Translations under genes and position numbers: made by a program | Part shown: one piece after another, positions 12,083 to 23,694 of the stretch | Position numbering within the stretch: position 1 is the stretch's first letter | Layout: the number at the start of each line of letters is the position of its first letter | Source of the DNA: Gymnopilus junonius | Lineage: Eukaryota > Basidiomycota > Agaricomycetes > Agaricales > Galerinaceae | Direction of reading: 5' to 3' | Assembly: GCA_015501075.1 (NCBI GenBank) | Contig: JADNYJ010000134.1 | Location: 1-64,000 of the forward strand | DNA: 64,000 nucleotides | The notes under the pieces: generated by a model | The model's database searches: none | The model's input: the letters and a program-made list of their open reading frames with translations, nothing else | What the model was told of the DNA's origin: nothing

Positions 12083-12382
12083 CCTTGGAGAGAGCGTCCT
12101 AAGGGGATGACATTGGAGGGCGCAACGCGAGAGGCGGGAGGACGCGAGGACGCGAGAGGTGGGAGGGGAGACTGGCAGGTAGGAGCGGGCGGATATGAAA
12201 ATGGGGGGTGAGAGTGGAAAACGCGTGGACTCACACGTAACAAGTCACAGGCTGTGCTCGGCATTACTCGGACCGGTTACTCCATTACTGGCGTCTCCTC
12301 TTTATCCGGCCTCCATCGCCCCCCATCGCCCTCCTCCATCGTCTACCATCTGCCCCTTTGCTCGCCGCCAACGCGTCTGCCA

Positions 12383-12412
12383 ATCCACGTATGGGGTTTA
12401 CCCCTGCCTCGG
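12383..12412 (+). repeat. Dispersed GGGGTTTACCCC-core motif, copy 5
   Basis: ATCCACGTATGGGGTTTACC then CCTGCCTCGG; differs from copy 1 by one base. Confidence 0.75.
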
Positions 12413-12428
12413 ATCTCGTTCCCGGTGC

Positions 12429-12455
12429 GACGTATGGGGTTTACCCCTGCATCCG
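12429..12455 (+). repeat. Dispersed GGGGTTTACCCC-core motif, copy 6
   Basis: GACGTATGGGGTTTACCCCT then GCATCCG, 46 bases after copy 5 in the same orientation, upstream of the gene starting at 12624. Confidence 0.75.
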
Positions 12456-12538
12456 TACTGGTCTCTTGGCCCTACACGCGCTGTCTTCCTGGTCGGCTCA
12501 GCACTCCTTTGGTCTTCCGTAGACAGGATGGGCGTAGC

Positions 12539-12544
12539 TATATA
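12539..12544 (+). promoter_or_regulatory. TATA-like box of the 859-residue orphan gene
   Basis: TATATA about 80 bases upstream of the ATG at 12624; spacing similar to that of the divergent SNF2 gene. Weak on its own. Confidence 0.35.
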
Positions 12545-12623
12545 GTCTACACGGTTCATACCCCTCGTTACCCCCAATAGACTCTGTTCTCCTACGTACT
12601 CCCTCTCCTTAGTTATCCTCTCC

Positions 12624-15325
12624 ATGTACTCCGACTCTGACGACGACGAAGTCGTCACCTGCTTTACCTTGGATCAATTCTACAAAAGATCCAAGGACTT
12701 GAGCCAGGAGGATCAAGCCCACTTCGTCAAGTTTACTCTGGCTGGCCTCGATAGCGATGGCGAATTCGTTGTGGACCCCATTTCGAATCGAATGAGACCC
12801 GCCGAGAACTTCGTGGTGACGCGCGACTATGACTCTTTACTCGGGATTTCTGAACACATTGACGCCTCCTCGTACATTACCGCCCATACCCTGGCTCGTA
12901 ATACGGATTCACTTTCAAGCAACGTCCATCTTAAGCATCACTTCCACACTTCTAAGGTATGTTTCGCGCTCTTTTTCTTTTATGGATCGCTGTATACTGA
13001 TGCGAATTTCTATATAAGGGCGCATTCACTGAGTATCTCCACAAAGTGCCGAACATCTGTCTAGGTACATGGGGCCCACATAACCATCTCCTCCGCGTCT
13101 ATATCCCCGAACTTTACGACCCAGACAAGCCTTACAATCTCCTCAGTCAGCCGCAGCAGAAGACTTTCTACGAGCAAGGTCTTAGGCCTGCCATCGTGGA
13201 TATTCTCGAAATCGAATCTCTTGAATGGCCTTCAACATACAAGGACGAGTTTTGGCGCTCTCGTGGTCAGAATGGGCAGCTTCGCTTCCTCACCAAGGTC
13301 ATCCCTTCCGATAAAGTACCTCACCTGGCCAATGCCTTACGCGCCGCATTTCGCGACAACGACCTCTCTTGGCATCACGGCCTCGTCATTCTCCACCAAA
13401 TTCGTGGAGTGAAACATGCCTCCAGCCACCGCCCCGCCTGGCGGGACGCTAAGGCCGCTATCGCGAAATTTTTCCGCGAAAATGACCTCAAGATGGAGAA
13501 TCTTGTACGCGGAACGTGGTACATAGACGTCGCCCTCAATGTTACATCCCACGATAGTAGATGTTATGGCTGGCGCACGGATGCTCACTTCCATTTGGCA
13601 CGCCAAGCTCTCGGCATCAATGACCATGTTGCACAGCGTATCACTTCTCCTGGAAGTAGCCAGTATACTCGAGACATGACGAGTCATCTGACTGGGGTTT
13701 CTGGGTGGAGAATTGCTCCAGGAGTTCGGGCTCAAGGTTCTTTTGAGTGTCGTTATTTCCAGGGCTACACGACGGATAAATCGCTTACGGCCCGTGCTGA
13801 GAAAGGCCACCATGGAAAATTCGTTACGTGCGCTGATGTTCTCGATGGCAAGGCAGCGGAATGGGCGGATAATTTGTATCAACTCAATCGCAATGCGATT
13901 CAGACGAATCTGGCTGCTACGCGCATGGAGATGCGTGTACCTTTGAAATTCGGACCCCGCGTGTTCCTCAACATTGACGACAATCTCATCCGGAACTCTA
14001 TCATTTCGGTTCATCCTATTACCTGGTGGTAAGTTTATGTTACCTTGCTTTATAATCTTGACAATTTAGTTGTCAATTTTTTTCCTAGGGGTCTTCGGTC
14101 CTATCGCATTCTGGCCTGCAAGTACCTCTTCGAATGGTTCCTTGAAGGCCCAATAAACGTCAAATCTCATCATCTTGCATTGACGCTGATGGCGGCTCTT
14201 GTCTGGTTGCTGAACGGTTTACACTCAGCACCAGACAAGGGCGCGAACAGCAAACGCCTTATGGACGTCTCTCTTCCGCATGTCGACCGCCACAACGCTG
14301 ATCCAGATATTCTCGCCTACGGAACTCCAACCAAAGACAACGACCTTGCCTCCGATATGTCGACGGATGAAGAAGCCCTTTTACCCGCCAATGCTCGTCG
14401 GAGAGATGGGGAGACTCTGCCAGCTCATAGTCGCGGAATTGTTTTTTTAAGGCGTATCTGCGTCTCAAGGGATCATCCAGTTCCTCGTTTTTGGAATGGA
14501 GCTTCTATGCTACATCCCAAAGCATTTCGCTACTTCTTTGGGTCGACCCAAGCCGACATTGAGGCGGATCTACTTGCTAACGATGTCTGTCGGCCTTCTA
14601 ACCCCGACCGCATCACGAATAAGACCAAACGCACCCCTCTCTACGTCAACTATGAAGCTGTGGAGGAAGATCCTGATGTCATTTTCCATCTTCGCGATGA
14701 AGGTTTCGAACTGTCGCCTAAGCAAGTTGATCATGGTGAAGACTTGCAGCAGGAAACTGCCGACTTTGACCCAGAAATCCTCATCAAGGACGATATCGAC
14801 GAAGCGCTCACGGAGGTCTACAATCAATTCATCCTTGACATCACCGCTAAGGCACCTAACTCCAGCGGTGCCAACAACCCTTCTCATTTATCTCTTGACA
14901 CTGAAGCCCGTCGTTTCGTCACCGAAGAGACTTACAAAAACCGAAATCTCGCCGCGTATTTCCGTGATTGCCAATGGAAGATAACGACTCCAAAGGAGTG
15001 GCGCGAAATCTTCGACAGACTCTGGCCGGACAAGGGATTCACGTTGACGGGCAACTCCCTCCAGAACTACAAACAAGTAAGCTACTATAAGTACTGGCGG
15101 GCGATGTTGTATCGTGCGCATGAAGAGACCGTATTTCGGATGAAGGCGGAGCTGAAGAAGAAATTTGATGATTTCTACTTCATGCCTTACGTTCTTTCTG
15201 ATCGTATATGGAAGAGCATGTACAAACCGAGCTTCACCAAGTCCAGCGGGGTTGACCGACGAGTACCATGCCCACTTGTTGCTATATGTCCCGGTAAGGG
15301 TGCGCCTGAATGGATTGAATCGTAA
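12624..15325 (+). CDS. Hypothetical 859-residue protein, three exons
   Basis: I do not recognise a domain. The model is exons 12624-12956, 13019-14028 and 14089-15325 with introns of 62 and 60 bases; donors GTATGT and GTAAGT and acceptors ATAAG and CCTAG keep phase throughout, giving 859 residues without a frameshift. The protein starts MYSDSDDDEVV, an acidic head. It has a His-rich central region (GWRTDAHFHLARQALG), a Trp-rich stretch at the second junction (HPITWWGLRSYRILA), an acidic segment around residues 620-680, and a basic tail. No signal peptide or clear membrane span. It is divergent from the SNF2 gene and shares the repeated motif upstream, which may point to co-regulation. Intactness over 2.6 kb suggests a real gene; a member of a repeated Agaricomycete family or a domesticated element is possible. 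Confidence 0.75.
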
Positions 15326-15813
15326 TTTAGTTTTACATTTTCTTTCATTCCGATTTCTAATCTTCACCTTCTCACCATTCTTGGTAGTCATTCTCTAGCT
15401 TATCACGGTCTTTAAAGTAGTTCCTTCCATCCAATTTATCTGAGTCGTTTTCCGCTATTACGTCGCGGCTATTGTCTTGAAATATGGTCAGCATTGATGT
15501 ACTTGTTGGGCGCGAAACCTTGTCCTTGTCTCGTACTTTACTTTACTTGACCTTATCATCTTTCATCCATGCTTGACTCTACCTTTCATACTTCACTTTC
15601 ACCTCCCTTCTGTTTTATACAATCTATTTTATGTTGTTTCGTGCATTGGCTAGAATCTGTGGATGAACTTAGCACAAAGTTGTGATGATATATCAGATAT
15701 GCTTGTTTGTCTGTCGAACATCTAGCTATCAGATATTTCATTAACACTATAGCATCTATGTTACACACAAAAGCTTTGTTCGTCTATTCAATGAACACTG
15801 CTTTCTGTAACAA
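15326..15813. other. Intergenic, nothing recognised
   Basis: AT-rich 3' flank of the orphan gene; no supported feature before the palindrome. Confidence 0.4.
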
Positions 15814-16159
15814 TTCAAGGCGGTGGTTGTCCGAGGAACACCATTCTCGGATGCTGCGTAAGTCGGTGGTGTTAAGTAGAACAACCACCATACGACTTGA
15901 GTGACCGAGAGACTGGTGTTCCTCAAATACCAGTGACTTATGTACACAAATCAGTGGTGTCCATTGAACTACCACTGACTTGCGTGCGCAAGTCGGCGGT
16001 AGTTCAACGGACACCACTGATTTGTGCACTCAAGTCACTGGTAATTTGAGGAACACCAGTCTCTCGGTCACTCAAGTCATATGGTAGGAAGTTCCACGAA
16101 TCACCCCTGACTTGCGCAGCATCCGAGAATGGTGTTCCTCGGACAACCACCGCTTTGAA
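15814..16159. repeat. 346-base near-perfect palindrome (foldback / MITE-like element)
   Basis: The left arm starts TTCAAGGCGGTGGTTGTCCG and the right arm ends with its near-exact reverse complement (CAACCACCGCTTTGAA). The arms of about 170 bases meet near 15986 at ACTTGCGTGCGCAAGT with almost no loop. Mismatches between arms are few and concentrated around 15860-15890. Sub-motifs such as CAGTGGTGTCC and GAGACTGGTGTTCCTC recur in mirrored order. No coding capacity. I could not identify a convincing target-site duplication. The structure fits a foldback transposon or a non-autonomous DNA element. Confidence 0.85.
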
Positions 16160-16271
16160 TACTGCATATTTAATTGAGATATAAGAACCCAGTGCAGCCA
16201 ATAAAAATATTGCAAATGCTTTTTGTTTATTATGATGTGCTGCATTTTACGTTTAGAGCTTCACTCATCGA

Positions 16272-16838
16272 GTGACTCTCTTTTATTCTATGTATTTAAA
16301 TGAGATATGTCTATCTAGGTGTAGACCACTCTGCTGCTGTACTGTCTCTCACACAGGTATTCATGTTCTTCCTCTGTCCTGGCACAGATCTCACCTGTCC
16401 TGGCTCTGTCCTGGCTCTGATCTCACCTGTCCTGCCAGCAACCTGTCCTGCCCTGCCCTGCCCTACCCTGTCAGAAAGAGCCCCATAACCCTAAGACGCG
16501 ACTCGGTATTCGTTCCCGACTTGCGGAAGATAGGAATACTCGGTCGTCGATGGTTAGTGTCTCGCAAACGCAACACTAACATATACGACCTTTCGCACAA
16601 CTGGAAGAAGGTAGTGTTCGAAAAGCTGGATGAAGAAGTCACCAAAGAAGGTGGGTTCCGACCTACTATTCAAGATGTCGGTGACATTATTGAACAGTCT
16701 GAACAGGTGCAATTACCTGGCCTAAGCACCGCCGCTCCAAGCAGCCCCGGTGATGTTCAATTACACAGACGTCTTAGTTTATCTGACGATGAACAGGTAC
16801 ATCCAACATTCGGTAGACTCTCAAAACGTACAAATTGA
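16272..16838 (+). CDS. Unassigned open frame after a CCTGTCCTGGC-rich tract
   Basis: An open frame whose last 110 codons look protein-like (KIGILGRRWLVSRKRN, NWKKVVFEKLDEEVTKEGG, QLHRRLSLSDDEQVHPTFG). The first part crosses a simple-sequence tract rich in CTGTCCTGGC and CCCTGCCCTG (about 16375-16475), which makes the N-terminus unlikely to be real. No family recognised; possibly a last exon or a fragment. Confidence 0.25.
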   Translation: MTLFYSMYLNEICLSRCRPLCCCTVSHTGIHVLPLSWHRSHLSWLCPGSDLTCPASNLSCPALPYPVRKSPITLRRDSVFVPDLRKIGILGRRWLVSRKRNTNIYDLSHNWKKVVFEKLDEEVTKEGGFRPTIQDVGDIIEQSEQVQLPGLSTAAPSSPGDVQLHRRLSLSDDEQVHPTFGRLSKRTN

Positions 16839-18940
16839 ATAAGAAAACCGTCGTTTACACGATGCGGTCCCTAACCGAACCCTAACGTACGCGCTTCTTA
16901 TGTCGCATCAGTATGCATTCACTGATGCGCCTTTAACTTATAGCTAAATTACCTAAATAAGTAATCATGGCACATGATATTGCTGACACAGCCCTCGTCC
17001 AGACGAGTGATTATTAATGCACGTGATACGAGTCTAGACCGGTCTAGATCCCGAAGTCCGTAGTACAGATAGTCTTAGTACGGATTGCCCCAATGAGGCC
17101 GAACTCATGCTTAGCGCTGGGTTGGAGTATGCTAAGTCATATTGGAAGCTTCGGCGATATGCCCAATTATGCAACCCTACACTCCACCACTGTGCTGGCT
17201 TAACTGCTCGGCTCGGTGGCCACCTTCCTTAATTGGTAATGGTATGCGCAATCCTGAGCATTCTGTCCCGAAATGGCAAGTACGAAATAGAATCGGATCA
17301 AACTCAAATAGGTAACACTTGCTATATCGGGATTTGAGTGGGAGAAATCTCGAATCTCCAATACACTGAGTTAAAGATGCAGATTAATGATGATCTAGAT
17401 AAAATCTAGCACCCATGATGCCATCGCACAGCCTGACGATCTGGCTGGTGAGATTGGGATTCCCCTGGGACTCCCCAGGGAAACCCCCTGTCTTGACGAT
17501 TGGCTATTGTTATCTGCCATATTTGTACATTTCTGTTCACTCTATTATTGCTATCACATTATTGTAGAGTCAAACGGATTGAGAGTAACAGTTTTAGTAC
17601 ATGAACAGCTACTGACAAGTCTATAAAGATGAAACAGCCCAGTGGGATATTCCCCCAACTGTTTGGCTTCGTACGCCTCACATTCATCAGTCTAACCAAG
17701 TTGCTCATCACCTTCGGCATTCGCTCCACCTCCCTAAGTCCATTAGGCATGTGGCAGTACTATTTTTGGTTTGCTCACATGTTCTTCTTAAAATAGAATA
17801 ACCTGTGACCTGATTAGGTAATGGGGCTAGGCCCATTACCTAATCAGATTTAATTTATTTATTTTTGTTAATAAATTAATCAGGCGGTGCTTGAAATTTC
17901 TCAGCCAATGCCGGATGGAGTGGAGTGACTCTTGACCCAGTGTAAAGTGATTGCTCAGTGTACCCTGGTGTGCTCAGTCAGCCCTTCAGTGCTGACTGAG
18001 CCCACCTCAGTCTGAGTAATCGAATCCTTGTCAGATGATTAATCCTGGATGGATTTAGTAAGTAAATTGCCCTAGATATTAACTCAGCATGATCGCTGTA
18101 GGACCTGAAGAGCCTTTAAAAAGGCAAAGTGGATGGAATTTGTCCCCCAAGTTCCCACTTGTCCGTAACAGCCCCCGGCCTTCAGTTGCAGAATACACCA
18201 CCACCCTAACCCTCCCTAAGCTGCTTATAGGGCCGCTGCTGTTGAAAGGGAGTGTGAAACAGTGGAAGAGACTGGAGTGATGATGGTACATCCTCTGCGA
18301 GGTTGCTAGGGTCTGATTCGAGGGTGCTGAGGATGGCTGTGGTGCTGTTGAGCATGGAGTGTTAGAATTGTTCAACTGGCTAGTGGCTTTGGTGTTCTTT
18401 CCATCTTTGTATATCGGCTGCAGTGCCATTATCATTATATCTGTCAACATATTCATAGGAAGCTCGACTTTTATCTGAATTTACGTGAACGCCAGCACAT
18501 AAAGTTATAAGAAAGCATATATATCGCTCGCATGGTGTCTCAACTCCCTTTACTCTGTTTACAGGTGACGGAGTCGAATAAGAAGAGTAGTTGGTAATAT
18601 ATGTTAGGTGATGTTTGGCGGCGAGAGGAAGACCTGGTCGTTCTACAAAGAAAAGAGATATGTACCGACAAGCGAAACGTCAAGGAAGTGACTGAAAAAC
18701 GGACTTTTTAGTATGTACAATAACGTCACGGTTCAAGAATAACTCACTATCATTACTGTTTTCCGCAACCCCAAGCACAGAGTTGAATCCACATGTGGTA
18801 ACGCCCAGTCGAAAATTGACATTCAATGTAAAAACTGAAGTTTGACGTAATCGGAAGTTCAAGTCAGATGTCGGATGTTTGGAGCGTTGAAACTGAATTT
18901 TTGGCGCAGATCTTCACAGTGGTAGGAAGGACTCGTTAGG
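16839..18940. other. Gene-poor stretch
   Basis: Short open frames only (for example 17559-17750 and 18079-18456, minus) without recognisable products. Contains the 38-base hairpin listed next and a smaller inverted CCCTGGGA/TCCCCAGGG pair near 17460-17482. Confidence 0.4.
17810..17847. repeat. 38-base perfect hairpin
   Basis: CTGATTAGGTAATGGG and its exact reverse complement CCCATTACCTAATCAG separated by six bases (GCTAGG). Followed by an AT-rich run. Could be the inverted end of a mobile element remnant or a protein-binding palindrome. Confidence 0.7.
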
Positions 18941-19187
18941 TCATTTGATCATGCATTGAAGCTTCGCCAGCGCTGCAGATGCTGGTGGTGCTATTGGCGG
19001 CAGCGACAGCTGCAGTGCTGGTGTTGGAGGTTGTAACGGCGAGGGTGACGGTGCCAATAATGGTTTCAGTGACACCAACAGTGGAGGCGGTATGAGGCCA
19101 GCAACGATTGAACATATCTGGTGATCGCCCAGCTTACTGCCGTCCACAATGGGTTTTCAGCTTTCGCAGGCTAGCGCTGCCCCCCCT

Positions 19188-19262
19188 CACGTCCACCGTC
19201 CACGTCCATGTCCGCATCCACATTAGCCCACGTCCATGTCCATGTTAACGCCCACACCCACG
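19188..19262. repeat. CACGTCCATGTCC minisatellite-like tract
   Basis: Imperfect repeats of CACGTCCA(C/T)GTCC and CATGTTAACGCCCACACCCA within 75 bases. Confidence 0.55.
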
Positions 19263-19766
19263 AGGTTGGAGAGGAAACCGACAGAAGAGCTCCTGCAATG
19301 CCACCAATAACGATACCAATAGCGACCCCATAACGACCACGTGAATATGATGGGGTATCGGGTGGCGTGAAGATGTTTGCACTAGAGGAACAAAATTGTT
19401 GGCTGGCGGTGAGGCTAGGTCATGGTGACAATTGACGGTGCTGGTACGGTGAGGCTTCATGCAAGGGAGGATGAGGAGGACATGGCGAACGAAGGGTATA
19501 AAATAGAGGACAGAGAGATAGTGGAGGTCAGACTGGCGGTGAGGATGACTGTGGCTCAGCTGTCGGCTGGAAGGTAATTGCGGACGATGCATAAGGAGTG
19601 GCTACGCCGATGTCGAATTGAAGCGCAGAGCAAAGCTTACTCAGATATGAATACGAGTGTCAATGTTCGATGTCGCGTTGAGCACCATCAGCATCCAGTT
19701 CAAGTCGACAGCGAATCGGAACAGGAGCCGCGGCAGGCTGCAGACTGCAGACATTGAACGTTTGCA

Positions 19767-19778
19767 CCCCCCCCCCCC
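19767..19778. repeat. Poly-C run
   Basis: Twelve consecutive C residues; a likely site of length uncertainty. Confidence 0.8.
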
Positions 19779-22149
19779 ACAACTCATAACACGTATCCAA
19801 GGCAGCAAGCATCAGTGAAACTCTGTTAGGGCTTATTCTGCTCCTCTTCTTCATTTCCGTCCAAGTAGTCGTACCAGGTCTTCATTGTCGATCTCGTTGA
19901 GATTGAGATCCGGCGTGTACGTAGGTAGGCTCCTCATCAGCAGTCGTCTAATCGTCTGACTTGTCCTGACCCGCATGAGACCCATGAACACCTGGTATTA
20001 CGTCACGTCCACTCCGTCCTTGTCTCCACGTCCTAATATCCTGCCCAACTCCTTCATTAGCCACCGCCCACCCAATAGTAACATAGTAGTCATGCCATCT
20101 CAATTCCGATCCGACACTGCCCAAGCAGAAGTCCAAGTCCCAAAAGCAACAATCCTAGCAGGCGCTCTCTTCCAAGCCCGGCCGACCCTCCAGTGCGCTT
20201 CGGGAGGATGTTGAAGCTGTTGAAGCTGGAGGACCGGAGCGGGAGGAGCTGGAGCTGTTGAAATATAGAAAGCTGGAGCTGTCGGGGTGCTGGAAGCTGG
20301 AACTGTCCCACTGTACGGCCGTGATGAGGCAATCCAGGCCAAGCCCATAGTAAATGAAAGACAGACGTCCAATCACGACGTGGAAAGACGGCTGCGACCG
20401 CCACTCTTCCTTCCTTCCCACCACGACTTGGTGCGTACTCCCCCCCTTTCTCTATCAACCGCATGCCTATAGCAGCTCCACTGTCCGGTATCGTCTAAGC
20501 CTCATGAAGCACGAAGCACACAGCACGCAGCACCCAGCGCATGCCTAGAGGGGGATCCGACCCTACTCTCCTCGAGCCCATAAACGCCGCACCTCCACTT
20601 CCAACGCGCCCGCACCAGCCACGTCACCCGACATTGTTCAGGCCAACGCAACATACAACACGCAGCACGTAGTTCTCAAAGCAGCGAGTGCTCTCAGAGG
20701 TCGTCTTCCGAGTCACAAGTCGAAGATTTATCGATGACCATTCACCCTTTGGAGGCTGGAGCGGCGGAAGTGGCGGAGGGAGCCAAGTGGACGAACTGAG
20801 AGAGTTGGTGAAGAAGCTGGAAGTGGGAGGAGTGAGGAAGTTGGTGGAGGGCCTACGTGGGTGGCAGAAGTTGGGTTGGGGGTGCATGAACGCCAGTCGT
20901 TCATTCTAGAACGGCGACGTAGATATCTTGCATGGAATGGGTGGGTGGTCGGTAATACAGTCTGGGCTGTGCCATAGGTTCGAACTTCGAAGATACCCGT
21001 AGAAAGCGTGGATGGTGGGGGCGGATGGGCTGCGGAATTTCTCGCACGACGTGGACGCACATCCGGCCGGCAGGGAGCTTATACCCGTAATCTCGAGCTC
21101 GAGGTGGTGTGTGTATTCGGACGAGCTGCTGCGATTTAACTTTGTCTGCCCATCCCAATGCTGCAGCTACTACTTTGCCAGACGTTGAATGTCGATGAAT
21201 TGACGTGGCAGAAATCGCGGGCACCAAGGAAGGATTGGCAGCGTATAACGCAGCTGGGTTGGTCTTCGGTACTAGTGTTTGAAGTAAGAGGTTGTATGAA
21301 GTGGAGTCGAAGAAGAGCTGATTGGTAGTGGATGTTCGGCGAGGACAGAAAACCCGGCTCGCTCTATACACAGATAAAAGACCAATGTCAGTATTGGGCA
21401 ATTCGTACTGAAAGTAATTAGGCAAGGACAGGAAAATGGGGAAGGAAGAAACAGTAAGCCACGTACACTTCAATGAAGAAGACGGAGCGTCGAGATTTCA
21501 AGTTCAAGAGTAGACGGAACGTATGGTGTAGAAGGTTGGGCTAGTTCGTGTAGAATGACTGGACACGAACGTATTGGTAAGTCAAAGGCTTTCATAAAGG
21601 TTTCAGAAAGAACTCACTAATCACTGCTGCTCTCAGCATTCACTAACTTCCAGAGCTTAATCCACGGTTGGAAAATGCCGTTCGAAAGAGGGTATGCCGC
21701 GTTGAAGTTGGACGATGCTGGATGTTTGCTGAATGAGGTCGCAAAAGAAAAAACGGATTCGAGAGAGGAGCAGGGTGGGACAATATATGTGCGCAGGGTT
21801 ACTGAAGAGCAGGTCAGCCAGGATCGAAAAGAACAATGAGGGAAAACGAACTATGAAGAATTCATAATCAAATTCTCAATCCAGACCATTACGCCCAACA
21901 GACTCCAATTTCCAGCGCAAAATCGCACCAAGGGTTCGTCGAGTACATCACACCGCAAGAGCTATAGCATAATCCACGATTCAGGTTGAAGGAGATGTAT
22001 CATGAAAGAAAGACGCAATGTTCAAACAAGGACTGACGTTGGAAGCAGCACTCCTGGTGGGCGTGGCGTAACAATGTGAGAGGAACGTCTCGGAGACATC
22101 CTCCGCTTTCATAGATGTGTCGCTCTAAACAGCATCACGTCTCTCCACA

Positions 22150-23430
22150 TTATTACCGTAATGGCACTAGATGAGATCAGCTCGTCATTTCCTCCACTCG
22201 CCATCGTCGCTTGGCCCTCCATCCCCACCTGCCACCGTCCCCGGACCACAGCCATTCCAGCTGTTCTCACATCATCTCTTTTCTCGACCGCTTCTGCTCC
22301 GCCGCAAGGGCACGAATGGCGTCCAGATCTGTAGTGTATGGTGCTTAAGGTGCTGGGTGAAACTCTGTTCGGCCTCGTCAAACTGCACAAGACAACAGCG
22401 TTCGTCCAACAGATCGCAAAACAGATTTTCCTCGGACTCGCGTCATCGCTGTGGTGTCGTCCATACCGGTGCGTCTTGGTTCGATTCCTTTCCTGCTCGC
22501 GTGAGCTGACTGACGACCATAGATCTCAGGCCCGAAAATGTGGTCATCTGTATCGACGATATCGAATACATTATTTCCACAGCTGGCCGCTTCATCCGCC
22601 ACCGCCAGTACCCCAACCGACCCGGCTCATGGGCGTACCACACTCCAAAGATCGCAGAAGCAACTAAATGCCCCGATCCGACTTCATTTCATCGCTGGCT
22701 CCCAGCCGCTTCCTTCACTCTCCTCCTTGGGTGGAAGCCCTACGCTAGACAATGGGCCATTGGCATATCGAAATCGAGGGAGACGACAGCAAGGCAAAAC
22801 CTTCGACTTCCATGGACAAGTACGCGCTGATGATGAGGCGCACCCATCCCCTCACAGTCGACTGATCTCGCCGCGGAGGTGAGCCAGGTGTTGCTGGATA
22901 CGCGTGGCAGCTTCACTGGTTGTGGTGGACCCGCTCAAGGCCCTCCTTCCTCTCTCAAACCGCCCCCACCGCGACGCGTCCTGTCCCAGTGCCTGGCAAA
23001 TCGATTGATGACGTGGAACTCGCGCTGGATCTGTGATGTTGATCGATCGCGAGTCGGACGAGGATTCCTCGCGCTGTATGAGGCGTTGGCGGAGAAGATC
23101 ATGGTCAGATCGCCGATCTTGGAAATGGTTCGATTTCGACTTCTTTTCTTTGTTCCGTGTCTTATCTTGTTCACAGCTACATGAGTCAACATCACTTCAC
23201 GGATGACATCCAGACGCATCAGTACCGGTGTCCAGAGGTCATTCTGGCGCAAAGTGGGGTCCTAGTTCAGATTTGTGGAGTGTGGCCTGCATCGTAAGTG
23301 GTCTCTACATTTTCTCTCAAGCCGTAATTTGTTCTTCTTATCTTCCTAAACATTTTATTTACTTGAATTCAGAGCTGGCGGGTCCCATACGGATTTTTTT
23401 TCCTTCACTAAATACCTGAGGACATGGGAT
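22150..23430 (+). pseudogene. SRPK-type (SR-protein-specific) kinase pseudogene, copy A
   Basis: SRPKs phosphorylate Arg/Ser-rich splicing factors. Recognisable blocks in order, in shifting frames: MALDEI (helix C, 22159), NGVQICSV and VLKVLGETLFGLVKLHK (22310-22390), QQIAKQIFLGLA, a catalytic-loop region split by an intron (CGVVHT before, DLRPENVVICIDDIEYI after, ACCG/GTGCGT donor at about 22468), SATASTPT, AGSQPLPSLSSL, the RGSFTGCGGPAQGP spacer element, HHFTDDIQTHQYRCPEVILA (23190-23250) and KWGPSSDLWSVACI, ending at a GTAAGT donor near 23292. Lesions are many: lost codons in the catalytic loop, stops and frame changes in the spacer. Retained introns mean a DNA-level duplicate. A sister copy lies at 37.9-39.0 kb on the other strand. 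Confidence 0.8.
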
Positions 23431-23694
23431 AGCCGGTATTACGAGAGCTTGAGGCACTGGAGGCATGTTCGAGTTGAGGTTGTGCTTTCGAAATCATCGC
23501 CATAGCGTAAGTAATATACCAATAGAGATAAAGGACGTAAAAATTCTGCCGAATAAGTTCTCAATGGTGTTGAATTAGGAGAGTGCTAAGGACTGAGGAA
23601 CAACAGCAAGCGTATGATGCATTTGAAGACGTGAGAAATTCCGAGCTTAAAGTTTGAACACACCATCATCTCGACCGCTAAACCGGCGTGCCCC

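Larger units (their letters stand above)
11198..12538. other. Divergent intergenic region with symmetric motif copies
   Basis: Lies between two genes transcribed away from each other. It has no supported coding region. It carries four copies of the GGGGTTTACCCC-core motif, two on each strand (listed separately). It also has purine-rich GAGGGTTAGGG stretches near 11800-11860 that look telomere-like but do not form an array. Confidence 0.5.
18941..22149. other. Low-complexity, gene-poor stretch
   Basis: Open frames here (19245-19592, 20090-20464, 20901-21473, minus) are composition-driven: Pro, Ser, Leu or Gln runs from CTG, CCA and GGAG repeats. The frame ending at 20901 is the least repetitive but has no family I recognise. 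A GCTGGAGCTG-type repeat occupies about 20210-20310. Confidence 0.4.

Noticed and set aside
17559..17750. Short minus frame that might be a transposase remnant (RMPKVMSNLVRLMNVRRTK)
   Set aside because: Too short, no catalytic motif and no flanking inverted repeats to support it.
20090..20464. Frames rich in Leu, Gln and Ser
   Set aside because: Produced by GCTGGAG-type simple repeats on the other strand; all three frames give similar low-complexity products.
22480..22500. GGTTCGATTCC resembling a tRNA T-loop
   Set aside because: It lies in the intron of the SRPK pseudogene and no acceptor stem, D-arm or anticodon arm can be formed around it.
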